In this document: positions 25,201-40,200 of the stretch, piece by piece
How positions within the stretch are numbered: position 1 is the first letter of the stretch
How the letters are laid out: each line of letters starts with the position of its first letter
DNA from: Bolinopsis microptera
Lineage: Eukaryota > Ctenophora > Tentaculata > Lobata > Bolinopsidae
Reading direction: 5' to 3'
Assembly: GCF_026151205.1 (NCBI RefSeq)
Contig: NC_087073.1
Location: 20,984,837-21,048,836 of the forward strand
Length of the DNA: 64,000 nt
Notes under the pieces: model-generated
What the model was told of the DNA's origin: nothing
The model's input: the letters and a program-made list of their open reading frames with translations, nothing else
Database searches by the model: none
Program-made: the position numbers and the translations under genes

Positions 25201-28200
25201 ACATTATAACCCAATAATCAATCCAACCTTATAATCAAGAATTTAACTAAATTTTATATTTAGATTTCAGTTCCATTTAGCATACTATTATGTTAAACAT
25301 ATAATTTTCAGGATTATATTCGGTTGCGTTCACAGATATTATCCAGTTGATCTGTATCTTTGTTGGTCTTATCTTCTCGATACCTTGGATGACAGGAAAT
25401 GCTGCTGTGACCATGCCACTCCAGGCTGGTAACGTGATCATGTTCCAAGGAAAGCCAGGAAACTTGGAGTACAGCAAGTTTTATGGAAAGCTTGACAAGG
25501 ACGATGTCGGAATTTGGGTAGGAAGGCTGTTTCAATAAACTTGAGAAACTTTGCGACAAGTTTGATCAATTATAATAATATCACCCAGCCATAAAGTAAC
25601 TTATGTGGTATTAATAGGATTCTAAATCTTATATTTCAGATCGACTATGCCATTATGTTGATGTTTGGAGGGATCCCATGGCAGGCTTACTTCCAGCGTG
25701 TCCTCTCCTCAAGGGACGTCAGTGTTGCTAAAACCCTCTCTTTCTGTGCGGCATTCGGTTGCTTCTGTGCCGCCATCCCTTCAATTGTGATAGGTATGGA
25801 ACTCATTTCGAGTTAAAGTTTAAGAGACACGTTTAAATGTGGACTGATAATTGACAGTTATTCGGAGAAATCCTGCTTGAACTTGAGTAAAAATCCCTGA
25901 GTGAACCTCTTATCAAAACCCTGAGTGAATGTCATTGAAACATTACAAATTATCCAACAGCTTTGATAACGATGAACACTGATTGGCCTGCTACTGAGTA
26001 CGCAAGGGAGCTGATCCCAGATAACTACAAACTAGCCGTCCCCCTGACACTACTCTATCTTACACCACCAGGCGTTGCTTTTATCGGTACGTTGGACTGA
26101 CAGCTGGAAAACTTACTATTTTCTAATATTTACTCTTTCAACGCACCAATTAGATATTAGAACAAGGAGTCCTCGTTGGGTCCCGAGGAGTCCTAATCCT
26201 CCTCGCGCCCTGGATGTCGTTTCTCTTGTCTCTTATATAGCTACGATCCCTCATATTCATACTTCTTGATTTCTGATCCTATTTTAAATACCGCAGGTCT
26301 TGGAGCAGTCAGTGCTGCCGTAATGAGCTCAACCGACAGTTCAATCCTTGGAGTTAGTACTATGTTCACCAGGAATGTCGTTGTAAACGTATTCTACAAA
26401 AATGCAAGCGACAAGTACGTCTACGGTCTAATAGAATTATTTGGAACGAATGGGAGAAAATAGGGGGAGGGTATAGGGGGTATGGGGGAGGGGGTATGGA
26501 GGGGGGGGGGGGGGTTATGGGAAGGAGACATGGTAGGGATGCGGGGGAACAATAGTGAACGATTTTGAAAACTGTTTAATTGGGACCCTTTCGTACGGCT
26601 GTAATTAGTAAAAATACGAAATCGATTATAATTGTATTCTTATACTTGTAAACACTATAATCTCAGAGTTACTGTATGAATTTAACCAATGCTCTTTTTA
26701 AATTTAAAATTACTACTCCTATGATTTGGCGTATTTTGTTAATTTTTGCATACATCTACTAATTTCAATTACGGCAAATCCACTACTTTTCAGATTTACA
26801 ACCTGGTTCCTCCGAGGCACTATCCTTGTGAACACAATAATAGCTATGTTGATCGCTATATTCGTTAAAACTGTTTACGGTCTCTACCTCATCTGCAGGT
26901 AATTATATATATAGGTACTGCAGGTAAATGCATATTGTGGGGACACAACATCTGCAGGTAAATGTATATTATTGTGAGGAATTCACACCAATGAGTAAAT
27001 ATGCGGCAGTAAGTAATATTTCGTTAATTTTGACGACCTGTAATAAGATAACGAAGGCTACAAGAAGAGACAGTAATTAATTATTTCATTATAATATTGC
27101 CTGTAGAAAACAATGTCGCAAGATATCAGCATTCTGATGAAGGAGCACTAACAAATAATCACAATATCACATACAAAATATTGATTGGAATTTAATCAAA
27201 TTTCGAATAATTTATAGGAAATGAGCAGAACCGGTGTTGCATTTACCTTTCAGTGACTTGTAACAACACCGTGTACCCCTCAGTGACTTGTAACAACACC
27301 GTGTACCCCTCAGTAACTTGTAACAACACCGTGTACCCCTCAGTGACTTGTAACAACACCATGTACCCCTCAGTGACTTGTAACAACACCGTGTACCCCT
27401 CAGTGACTTGTAACAACACCGTGTACCCCTCAGTGACTTGTAACAACACCGTGTACCCCTCAGTAACTTGTAACAACACCGTGTACCCCTCAGTGACTTG
27501 TAACAACACCGTGTACCCCTCAGTGACTTGTAACAACACCGTGTACCCCTCAGTGACTTGTAACAACACCGTGTACCCCTCAGTGACTTGTAACAACACC
27601 GTGTACCCCTCAGTGACTTGTAACAACACCGTGTACCCCTCAGTGACTTGTAACACCACCGTGTACCCCTCAGTAACTTGTAACAACACCGTGTACCCCT
27701 CAGTGACTTGTAACAACACCGTGTACCCTTCAGTGAATTGTAACAACACCGTGTACCCCTCAGTGACTTGTAACAACACCGTGTACCCCTCAGTGACTTG
27801 TAACAACACCGTGTACCCCTCAGTGACTTGTAACAACACCATGTACCCCTCAGTGACTTGTAACAACACCGTGTACCCCTCAGTGACTTGTAACAACACC
27901 GTGTACCCCTCAGTAACTTGTAACAACACCATGTACCCCTCAGTGACTTGTAACAACACCGTGTACCCCTCAGTGACTTGTAACAACACCATGTACCCCT
28001 CAGTGACTTGTAACAACACCGTGTACCCCTCAGTGACTTGTAACAACACCATGTACCCCTCAGTGACTTGTAACAACACCATGTACCCCTCAGTGACTTG
28101 TAACAACACCGTGTACCCCTCAGTAACTTGTAACAACACCGTGTACCCCTCAGTAACTTGTAACAACACCGTGTACCCCTCAGTAACTTGTAACAACACC

Positions 28201-31200
28201 GTGTACCCCTCAGTAACTTGTAACAACACCGTGTACCCCTCAGTGACTTGTAACAACACCGTGAACCCCTCAGTGACTTGTAACAACACCGTGTACCCCT
28301 CAGTGACTTGTAACAACACCGTGTACCCCTCAGTAACTTGTAACAACACCGTGTACCCCTCAGTGACTTGTAACAACACTATGTACCCCTCAGTGACTTG
28401 TAACAACACCGTGTACCCCTCAGTAACTTGTAACAACACCGTGTACCCCTCAGTGACTTGTAACAAAACCCTGTACCCCTCAGTGACTTGTAACAACACC
28501 GTGTACCCCTCAGTAACTTGTAACAACACCGTGTACCCCTCAGTAACTTGTAACAACACCGTGTACCCCTCAGTAACTTGTAACAACACCGTGTACCCCT
28601 CAGTGACTTGTAACAACACCGTGAACCCCTCAGTGACTTGTAACAACACCGTGTACCCCTCAGTGACTTGTAACAACACCGTGTACCCCTCAGTGACTTG
28701 TAACAACACCGTGTACCCCTCAGTGACTTGTAACAACACCGTGTACCCCTCAGTGACTTGTAACAACACCGTGTACCCCTCAGTAACTTGTAACAACACC
28801 GTGTACCCCTCAGTGACTTGTAACAACACCCTGTACCCCTCAGTGACTTGTAACAACACCGTGTACCCCTCAGTAACTTGTAACAACACCGTGTACCCCT
28901 CAGTGACTTGTAACAACACCGTGTACCCCTCAGTGACTTGTAACAACACCGTGAACCCCTCAGTGACTTGTAACAACACCGTGAACCCCTCAGTGACTTG
29001 TAACAACACCGTGTACCCCTCAGTGACTTGTAACAACACCGTGTACCCCTCAGTAACTTGTAACAACACCGTGTACCCCTCAGTGACTTGTAACAACACC
29101 GTGTACCCCTCAGTGAGTTGTAACAACACCGTGTACCCCTCAGTGACTTGTAACAACACCGTGTACCCCTCAGTGACTTGTAACAACACCGTGTACCCCT
29201 CAGTGACTTGTAAGAACACCGTGTACCCCTCAGTGACTTGTAACAACACCATGTACCCCTCAGTGACTTGTTACAACACCATGTACCCCTCAGTGACTTG
29301 TAACAACACCATGTACCACTCAGTGACTTGTAACAACACCGTGTACCCCTCAGTGACTTGTAACAACACCATGTACCCCTCAGTGACTTGTAACAACACT
29401 ATGTACCCCTCAGTAACTTGTAACAACACCGTGTACCCCTCAGTGACTTGTAACAACACCGTGTACCCCTCAGTGACTTGGTGTTCATCCTGCTCTTCCC
29501 CCATTTGATGCTGGTGGTCCACTTCCCCAAGCGAACCAACAAGTACGGAATGTTCTGTGGCTTCTTTACAGCCCTCTTTCTGAGAGTTCTATCCGGAGAA
29601 CCTGTGCTGAAGTACAACGCGATTATCAAGTACGCAGGATACGTGGAACCTGGCAAGGATGACGAGGTAAGTTATTTCTTTTTATTATGCTTAAGTGGCA
29701 GCGTAAGTTATTTATGAGGTCATCTTCTTTTAACAGTTCAATCTCAATTAATGTTCTTTAATTATATAACCCTAACTTGCCGTATAATAAATAAAACAAT
29801 ATCTTTCAATGCCAGGGCAACGACACGTACGGTTATCAGCGGTTCCCGTTCCGAAACCTGATCATGATTCTCAATTTCATCATAACCCTATCCGTCACTT
29901 TTCTGTCACAGAAACTTTTCCAAACATGTAAGTTTTATGGAGGTTCCCTTTCCGTTATTTATTTCTGATTTTATAAGTAAACATTGAACTAATTAGTAAA
30001 CAGTGAGATAATTAGTAAACAGTGAGCTAATTAATAAACAGTCCCATGATTTATAATTATCGCAGTGTTCATAGGATTCAAAATGATTCATTGCATCGAA
30101 ATGAAAGTTGAACCACATTTTCAGACCCTGAACTACGAAAGTACGATTATCTAGGAGCGGTCAAAGATGGCGAACAAGAACTGGAGATGGAGAAGAAAAA
30201 GGGAGACTCAGGGAAGAAAACCACTGAGGGTGATATCTAGACTTTCTAGTGATCAACTGAAGGATTGACCATCAACAATTTACCAACATGATATCATATC
30301 ACGTGTTGTATGTAGCGTAGATATAACTTAGTTCAGATCTTAATTTCCTATCAAATATGAATAAAAATATAAATTAGCTGTTTAACTAAATATTCGATAT
30401 ATTTTCCATGTATAATGTATATATTCTACAGTTTTTCTACCTCGATTCTGAATTATGGAAATTGAGATGAACAGTGAACACCCAGCAAACCTATCAGCAG
30501 TTTATTTGGTTATCCTTCATGAGGCAAAGCTTTTTAACACGCCCTGTTTGGATAACCGTTAGAGTTTTAACGTTTTACTCGCGTAGTCACATGAGTATTT
30601 TGAGTATTATTACTATTAGTAGTATTTTGATTATTATTGTCTCAATGTTCCATAATTAGTACTAATTATACCTACTTAGGCTTGTTGTTTTTTGTGTGCT
30701 TATGTTTAAATAACATGTAAAGCTGTTTAATTAATCCCATTTTTACAAAAAGTTAAACATGAAATAAAGAGAAAGTGAAACTGGGATGTTAAACGCGAGT
30801 CACAAAGTCTCGTGATGAACATTACGTATCATTATGCTGAAGACGTAGTTTATATAAACATATATCATCATAAACATTTAATGTTACACAGCGACCTTCC
30901 TTTACAGCTGGCATTCTCTCTTCTGCTTTTGTAGATAATTTGTGCTTTTTTCGCTATCAAATAAGTCTCTCAATTCGTTATTAGACATTTTCAGGCTTTT
31001 AAGCTAGACTTATCAACGAAATAAGTAATTATAATTTGATAGTTGGGGACGAAGTGAGAGTCTAAACTCATTGTTTAATACAAATATTTGTCGACGTTTC
31101 GGCACACGCCTTTGTCATGTATCAAATTATAGTTTCAAACTAATTACAACACTAGTACAAATCTATCACATTTATTGAGGACGTTACAGAAGGAATTATT

Positions 31201-34200
31201 TTAATGTCCTAACTCTCCTCACGTCCGAATATGATCGGACCCAAAAACTCACAAGACCCAAAAAAGATTACTGAAATCAGTAATTATTTTACTGTCCAAT
31301 TACCCGTCCAAATATCAGAACGTGGGAAAAATAAATTATATTTAATTATACAATTCAGGAGTGTTGCTCTGCGTTTCAGCCGCTTACTTTAATGACGAAG
31401 ACTGATTTAAATACAATATTGCAAAAACTGAAACAATTGTGTGATTTTGGCGTGTAACGTTTGAAAAGGTTCGTATCGTGTTCCGGTATTCGTCTCAATT
31501 TTTCCTTTCCAAAAATTATCACTTTTTTATTATTTTCACTCTGCAGGCGTTTTTCAAAATTGTAATTCAAAATTTGGACATCTGTACCCCCCCCCCCCCC
31601 CCCCCCCCCCCCAGTCCACCCCGGCCCCCACTTCCTCCCCTGTTGCAGCATTGCACACTTATAAAGCACAGGTAGCAGCTTAGAACTAGGGCTTAGGAAA
31701 CCATACAGATTTGTTTGTGTCACATACCGCCGTACCTGTCGGTTTTTTGCCACAATTTTGAAAGAGTGAAAATTTGGAATGGGAAGAAAGCTTATAAAGT
31801 TTTTGAGAAAACACGTACACCAAAATTTTAAACTAAGAAACTCGCATTTCACGGAAACGGTACTTCACTTTTTGGTTTTTGGCAATAGTTTGAACTAAAG
31901 AATTTAAGAAATAGTAAGCCCAGTCCAATATGGCAGTTGTAGTGGACCTGTCCTCACTCTGGGATAACACATTTAAACATTGCTACTTTATCAGTTTATA
32001 TTTATAGTGTCTCGGTGTTATCATGCTTGTAAGATTACCTTAACCAGCTAATAGTTATACTAACCAGCCTGCCAGAGCGTGCAACCTGTATATTTAATTG
32101 CTAAATATGCTGCAATTATTACAGTGTGTTGACTGTGTAATATTTAATAAACTGTGATATCTAATAGTTATAAAACTGTAAACAACATTTAACACTACCC
32201 TCCCTCATGGACCTACCTCTCCGTTCTCCTTATCGAATATGCTGTTTTTATTTATCCTCTTGAGTATAGCGTCGAGTATGACAGACTTGCCGATACCCGC
32301 GTGACCGGCTAGCAGTATTTTAGCGTTTCCCAGCAGAAGAAGTTCTACAACTCGTGCTAATTTCACCGAGTCCAGAGTTGGGATCGGCATGTCCACCTGG
32401 TGTGATTCGTTTAATACTTTCTAATATGTATGGGTTATTTACAACTGCAGAGTGCAGATAATAGAATATTAGCGTTACCTTTAATACTAATATTGATAAA
32501 ATTGTGAAATTGTCATAGTATTGATATGCACACAGTTTTAGTGTCAACCTTCTCATAATTCAACCTTGATCGACACGTTAGCTGATTCGTTTGATAAAAC
32601 AAGTTCTAACCCATATTTAAATTATCTGTAATGTTTAGTATTGTTGAAAGTTTTACAACTTTAACTTTAAAAGTTCAATTTAAAAGTTGTAATACTTTCA
32701 ACACTACTGTAAAACAAAGAATGGCTATGACGTTGTACGCAGGAAAAGAAACTTCTCTTATCCATTAAAACTTTGTCCACAAATTAATAGTTTTTATCTA
32801 TCAAGGTGTTTTTTCGAGCGGCGCTGCAACTTTTCTTTAAACGCATTAAAAATGTTAAAATGCTGATAATCCATACCTGGTTACCTGGTTACCTGGTTAC
32901 CTGGTTGCATGGTTACCTGGTTACCTGGTTACCTGGTTACCTGGTTACCTGGTTACCTGGTTACCTGGTTACCATACCTCCATCCAAGCGTTAGCTAGTG
33001 CACTGCTCCCCCCGGTTAGCTCGAACCCAGTCTTAACGTCGTCAATATAAGCGTTGGTTGCAGGCAGCAAGGTGTCCCACTGGGAGAAGAGACCGCTCTC
33101 TATGTCGAAGTAGTAGCAGAAAACACTCTTCACCCCCGAGGGTAGTCGCACACCATAGGGAGGCGGCAAGTCAAAGAAGTCTCGGACGAACAAATCGAAT
33201 GAGGCTCTAGCGGATATGTCGGGGTTGGAACCCCATATCTTCATGAGAGATTGTTTGGAGTGACCTCCGAGTGCTGTGTGGGAGTCCATAGCCTCCAGTG
33301 CGCTGTCGTCCATGTCTGAATCTCCTGAAATTAATAGATGTGTCAACTTTTGTGACTATTTATTTTAGCAGTACTAGTCGGACTTGAAATCTGCTCACGA
33401 TACTGTGATTTGATGTAAACTTAATTAATAATTTGTAAAATATGGGTCACGATTAACGCAGTATCGTTGGATCGTAATTTACAAATCCGTAGCAAAGTAA
33501 AATACCTTGTAGTCGTATATATTGTAAGAGTTCATTATGTCAAGATACAGACTAATACTAGTCTTAAACTCTGCCCAAATTGTGTCTAGTCTGGACCAAT
33601 GCTCAGTGACGTCACATCTGATTAACTCTGATTTACAGGTTTATAATAATACATACCTTCCGGGACGTTATAACTTCCTCCAAAGTGGTGTCTTATAATA
33701 TGTGAGTATAATAGTATTAAATATTATAGTTACCTAGTAACCTAACCGTTCATTGGTTAGTTTTTCTTTAAATAAAATGCTGTGCCAGTATCGAAATGTG
33801 AATTTTCAAAAAAACCAAATTTTTTCTTACGATATAGAATAAGGTTATAGCTTATAATGATGCTTTATTTTGGGTTTATTCCAATCAATATCTTTAAGGG
33901 CCGGGGTAATTCACAAATTACGTAATCACTAAAAGAAAGGGTTTCTAAAGGTAAGTGTCATTTTAACACAATAGTGTAAAACTAATTACGGAGGGGGAGA
34001 AGGTTACAAATTGACCACAAATTGACCACAAATCGTAGATTAAAGTTTGGGCATCTCTCACTATTTTTATAAAACTTCTAAACTTTAAGGTGGAGAGGAA
34101 GCCCTTTTTACTTTTCAAGAACGGTATTATTATATATATAATATACAAATATTACAAATAATATATTCATTTTTGAATCTTTCACGCTGCATGAAGGCTG

Positions 34201-37200
34201 GCGGATGGTTCGATTCCAAGTTACAATTTTTAGACATTCTCTGTTAATTCTTTTATTCTTCAGTTGTTTCTCGTGAGAGGGATAACTTCAAATTCATTTT
34301 TAGGAAAGACCTTGTCTCAGAATTCCATAGCACCAAAGTAAAATCCATTTTTTCAATATTCCAATAAATATAATATTTTGTCCACGTAAGCACAAGTAAT
34401 ACCCGTATTAAGTATTAAGTATTTTTACCGCCAAATGTTTATAAAAAATAGTCCATAAACGATCATGACGTCAGAAAATCATTGTGTTGATTTGTTCCAC
34501 AAAAATAGACAATAGTTGATGTTGCAAACTCGATTAATCATCGAGAAGAAGAGCTGAAAACACTCCGCAAAGCCAAATCGTTAGGCGTTATACAATACAA
34601 AGAAATAAATATATTGAACACCGAACTGTTTCTTTCTTCCTTCGATAAAGTCACTCAAATATAAACCTTGATTCCGTTTTTTATGATTGATAAATAGATT
34701 AGTTTTTACTAAGATATAATAATGAAATAATAATATTTTAAAGGAATTACCCTAAAACAAAGTAAAACCTTATTATTTCCCGATCAGTATTTGGAAGGTA
34801 TCTAGCTTTACACTTCTAGAATAAGGATATAGGTATTTGTTACCGACAACCTAGGTAGCTGTAGTTGCAGTCTTGTTCGCGGTACCGACTTTGTAAAATA
34901 TGTGGAATGTTGACGGGGCACATTCCGTCCGTCCGCGGCCGTTAGAGTCTCATCTCTCTACTGTGCGTGATTGTGCGTGATCGCGTGTGAGTCGCGGCCT
35001 TTCATTTTGTAAAACATTATGTAATTTGAATAATGTTTCTCGGCCTCAAGTAGGTAATTGTTGTGTTTTGACGATTTGTTAGTTTGTTGTTATATGTCAT
35101 TGTCAGCATGTTTCAAATTACAGTTCTTTGCAGTTGGTTCAACTAATAGCTCAGAGGGTATAACAACTATGCAGATAATTACAAAACGATAGTTAATGAG
35201 GCTTTCGTCAATTTTCACGGATATCGACCTTACATATTTCAACTTTAATAATATTTGGGCTTTTATTAACTGTGTCTATCGGCGTTTTTTGTGTTGGTAA
35301 GCTAGATTTTGAGCGACATTCTACCCAAGCTATATTTATATGGATTTGTGAGCTCATGATCTCGGATTATTAGTCTCTATCGCCATTACCTTTCAGCACC
35401 TGTGCAAAATAAATCTTAAGCCACATCGGCATTCTATCAGATTGCCCTTACATAATATATAGCATTGCGTTGGGATCTAATAAAAGTGTTTAAGTTTTAT
35501 AACTGGTCACGTGGACTATACTGATATTGTGCTCGTTACTAACGAGACTCGGATCAGATATTTATTATTTAACTAGCTGATAATTACTTGTATACTATTG
35601 AACAAGTTTTAAAACTAGGTTATCATCTTTAAACTTTAAACCGTTTAGAATTGTCCCTTACCTTCCAGCACACTACCAAAGGCGATGATGTAGCAGAAGA
35701 GGTACATTTTGCTGAGGAAGGAGGGTAGTTGGGCGGGGTGTCGCTGTAGTACTGTCTTGTTTTTAGCCGCTCCTGGGTCCTCCGAGTTGGACACTGCCGC
35801 TACCACTTCAGCTAAATCTCCTGCAACGTTTGTATCCCATGACCATCGTCAATTAGTGGGGAACAATGTAATATTCAAACACCAGAACAAAACAATGCAA
35901 TATTAATTGAAGATGCCACGTTCTCACGCGGTTGTGATGCCTTGATAAGGATTAATCTCAGCGATATAGTGATTCTAAGAAATGATTCATTTCAAGTTGT
36001 ATAATTTTGTTACACGTACCGAATCCCCCGTTCTCGCTGACAATGTTGAGGTGAGCCAGCAGCAGGCTACACAGAGTCCTCACTATGCTTATATCCGGCA
36101 CGATTATTGGAGTTAGACTGAGCTGTGTCTTCAGGAACTCTAGTCCAGCATCTACACTCATCTCCAGTAGTGTTATTATGAACTTCTTACCAGTTTCAGG
36201 TAGCTGAAATATGTGCACATGTTTAGTGTTTAGTGAAATATGCACATGTTTAGTGTGCACTGGGTCACACTACTAGTGGTCACACTACTAGTGTTTAGTG
36301 GTCACACTAGTTTATCAAGCAAATCAGAAGTTATGGTTGTAAATAAAGCCAACCTTTCTAACAAAAAACTGGGGTTCACTTAATTTGATCTGATAACAAA
36401 GTTAGTTGTGTTAGTTACAGTGGTCACTTCTTATTTCAATTATGCAGAGTTGTCACTATATAGAGTTGTCACTATATCTCTATATAGTGCGGAGTTTTAC
36501 TCACGTTTGCAGGTAGCTCGTGTTTCCAGCGCTCAGCAAAAGGTCTCCAGCCCAGCTCAACAGGGTCCATGTAAACCATGCCGCACCGGGATATGGTAGC
36601 TGGGGAGGCAAAGGAGAGGTCGTCTACCTCAAACAGGATCCTCATTCGTGGGAGGAGCGGCACTCTCTCACCTGGGAGAGCAGATCTAGTGTAATTTTGA
36701 AAGGACATTAAAATGACCCCTCGAAGGCATTCATGACCAGGATTTAATTTAATTACTTTATCGGACTTTATTTGAACGGACATTAAAATTAACGCTAGGG
36801 CCTCCAGCGTCCAATTAATGTCCGTTCAAATAAAGTCCAATAAGGTAAATTTATGAATATCCTTCTGGAGATTTGTTCCTATTCATAAATAATGAATGAG
36901 ACTAAAATATTGATGATAACCGAGTTTATTAACCGTTGGCAAGACAAAGGGTCCTGGTGTCATCTAGAACTGTGTTGAGATTCTCAACCCAGACTGGATC
37001 AACTGGCCCATCCAGCACCAACCACTTCCAGTTCTGAAACGTCTTAGTGATTACATGCGACATTGTGACAAGAGAGCTATCAAATGGGCCTAATTAGGTC
37101 GTTAATTAGAGTAATAGCTTAATAGAGTTGAGATAGATTAGAAACTTAGAAAGTTAAATAAAGTCGACAGATAAAATATGTTATGAATCTCACATTAGTA

Positions 37201-40200
37201 ACGAGATCACTTTTAGCGTTGCTGGAAGGAGTCTCTGGAAGGGATCTGTGATCATCTGTCGGGGTCGGGGCACCTGTAAAAGGGAAATTTAAATCCTCTT
37301 GATAAATGTATTAGTAGTAAGACTTCTCAGATACGTTTTAATCAAAATTATGACTTTAATAACGTGGCTGATGGTTTTAACACGCCCATTTCTCTTTGCA
37401 TTTTCACGGTCTATTAGTTGACAAGAATGCAATAGAGCAATAATTTTTTCTGAGTTGAGTAAGTTAAGTTAGCTAGCTGGAGAGTAACCCTCATCAAGTT
37501 AAGGAGATACTATCAATAATATAATCTGCTAAAAACCCATAAAACGTCCGCGCTATAAAATAGAAGCTGCTATCAGCATACCAGTATTATGATACCACAC
37601 ATACGAATGTATCCGTGGACTAGTAAAGTGCTGTAAACTATGTGGCTTCTCCAGTGCTGAGTAAGCACTCATATTATCGTCTGAGTCAACTTAGCATTTC
37701 CTTGAATTATCGTGTTCTATCAAAGTGCTCACCTATCGTTTAGAATTTGAGGTGCTTCAAAAAGTTTTCAACGTGTTAACGGATAAATATTTCTAAAACT
37801 TGAATAAATCAGGGAAAGTCAAATTATTCGAATACCCGTCGGAATTTCCGTCAAACCAATGACGTGGAAACCTCCAGTTAGATGACTTTTAATTGCATTA
37901 GAATTTGTATAGTGTAAACTAGTAAGTTTTTAATGCAGTAGCTGTGTTACGATAGGAGGTTGTAAGAAGTGTCACTCGGGAACCACTCCAACCATCACTT
38001 GGGAACCACTCCAACCATCACTTGGGAACCACTCCAACCATCACTTGGGAACCACTCCAACCATCACTTGGGAACCACTCCAACCATCACTTGGGAACCA
38101 CTCCAACCATCACTTGGGAACCACTCCAACCATCACTTGGGAACCACTCCAACCATCACTTGGGAACCACTCCAACCATCACTTGGGAACCACTCCAACC
38201 ATCACTTGGGAACCACTCCAACCATCACTTGGGAACCACTCCAACCATCACTTGGAAACCACTCCAACCATCAATTGGGAACCACTCCAACCATCACTTG
38301 GGAACCACTCCAACCATCACTTGGGAACCACTCCAACCATCACTTGGGAACCACTCCAACCATCACTTGGAAACCACTCCAACCATCACTTGGGAACCAC
38401 TCCAACACTCACTTGGGAACCACTCCAACCCTCACTTGGGAACCATTCCAACCATCACTTGGGAACCACTCTAACCTTCACTTGGAACCACTCCAACACT
38501 CACTTGGGAACCACTCCAACCCTCACTTGGGAACCACTCCAACCCTCACTTGAGAACCACTCCAACCTTCACTTGGAGACCACTCCAACCCTCACTTGGG
38601 AACCACTCCAACCATCACTTGGAAACCACTCCAACCATCACTTGGGAACCACTCCAACCATCACTTGGGAACCACTCCAACCATCACTTGGGAACCACTC
38701 CAACCATCACTTGGGAACCACTCCAACCATCACTTGGGAATCACTCCAACCATCACTTGGGAACCACTCCAACCATCACTTGGGAACCACTCCAACCATC
38801 ACTTGGGAATCACTCCAACCCTCACTTGGTAACCACTCCAACCCTCACTTGTGAACCACTTCAACCCTCACTTGGGAACCACTCCAACCCTCACTTGGGA
38901 ACCACTTCAACCCTCACTTGGTAACCACTCCAACCCTCACTTGTGAACCACTCCAACCCTCACTTGGTAACCACTCCAACCCTCACTTGTGAACCACTTC
39001 AACCCTCACTTGGGAACCACTCCAACCCTCACTTGGGAACCACTTCAACCCTCACTTGGTAACCACTCCAACCCTCACTTGTGAACCACTCCAACCTTCA
39101 CTTGGTAACCACTCCGACCATCACTTGGGAACCACTCCAACCATCACTTGGGAACCACTCCAACCATCACTTGGGAACCACTCCAACCATCACTTGGGAA
39201 CCACTCCAACCATCACTTGGGAACCACTCCAACCATCACTTGGGAACCACTCCAACCATCACTTGGAAACCACTCCAACCATCAATTGGGAACCACTCCA
39301 ACCATCACTTGGGAACCACTCCAACCATCACTTGGGAACCACTCCAACCATCACTTGGGAACCACTCCAACCATCACTTGGAAACCACTCCAACCATCAC
39401 TTGGGAACCACTCCAACACTCACTTGGGAACCACTCCAACCCTCACTTGGGAACCATTCCAACCATCACTTGGGAACCACTCTAACCTTCACTTGGAACC
39501 ACTCCAACACTCACTTGGGAACCACTCCAACCCTCACTTGGGAACCACTCCAACCCTCACTTGAGAACCACTCCAACCTTCACTTGGAGACCACTCCAAC
39601 CCTCACTTGGGAACCACTCCAACCATCACTTGGAAACCACTCCAACCATCACTTGGGAACCACTCCAACCATCACTTGGGAACCACTCCAACCATCACTT
39701 GGGAACCACTCCAACCATCACTTGGGAACCACTCCAACCATCACTTGGGAATCACTCCAACCATCACTTGGGAACCACTCCAACCATCACTTGGGAACCA
39801 CTCCAACCATCACTTGGGAATCACTCCAACCCTCACTTGGTAACCACTCCAACCCTCACTTGTGAACCACTTCAACCCTCACTTGGGAACCACTCCAACC
39901 CTCACTTGGGAACCACTTCAACCCTCACTTGGTAACCACTCCAACCCTCACTTGTGAACCACTCCAACCTTCACTTGGTAACCACTCCGACCCTCACTTG
40001 GGAACCACTCCAACACTCACTTGTGAACCACTCCAACCCTCACTTGGAACCACTCCAATACTCCTAATTTGCCACCGTAATCTGTTGGAGCATTTTGAGC
40101 TTCTCGGAAAGGTTCCAAATGCGGTCAAATGTTGAGGTCACAGCATGGAGGATTGAGTTGTTGCCAAGAGTTTTAGTATTTGTGTTTTCCTTGTTTATCG

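Noticed and set aside
27254-29473. CRISPR-like array (30-bp direct repeats)
   Set aside because: No spacers between repeats, a eukaryotic context, and units clearly derived from a splice acceptor.
27243-29522. Open frames of 669-751 codons on both strands (repeated [10 protein letters not shown] or [10 protein letters not shown])
   Set aside because: They are a side effect of a 30-bp unit (multiple of 3) lacking stops in those frames. The block is an intron of choline transporter A, and the gene's own frame meets TAA in each unit.
23529-30240. Copy A as a processed (retroposed) pseudogene of copy B
   Set aside because: All eleven introns are present at identical phases, so duplication was at DNA level.
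31376-31852. 158-codon minus-strand ORF with a Gly run
   Set aside because: It crosses a homopolymeric C/G run, shows no family resemblance, and lies in intron sequence.
35140-35200. tRNA-like start (TAGCTCAGAGGGTA)
   Set aside because: A lone A-box-like string without B box or foldable arms; chance match is likely.
37969-40060. Long [17 protein letters not shown]-type frames
   Set aside because: All three frames of a 23-bp satellite are open; not protein coding.
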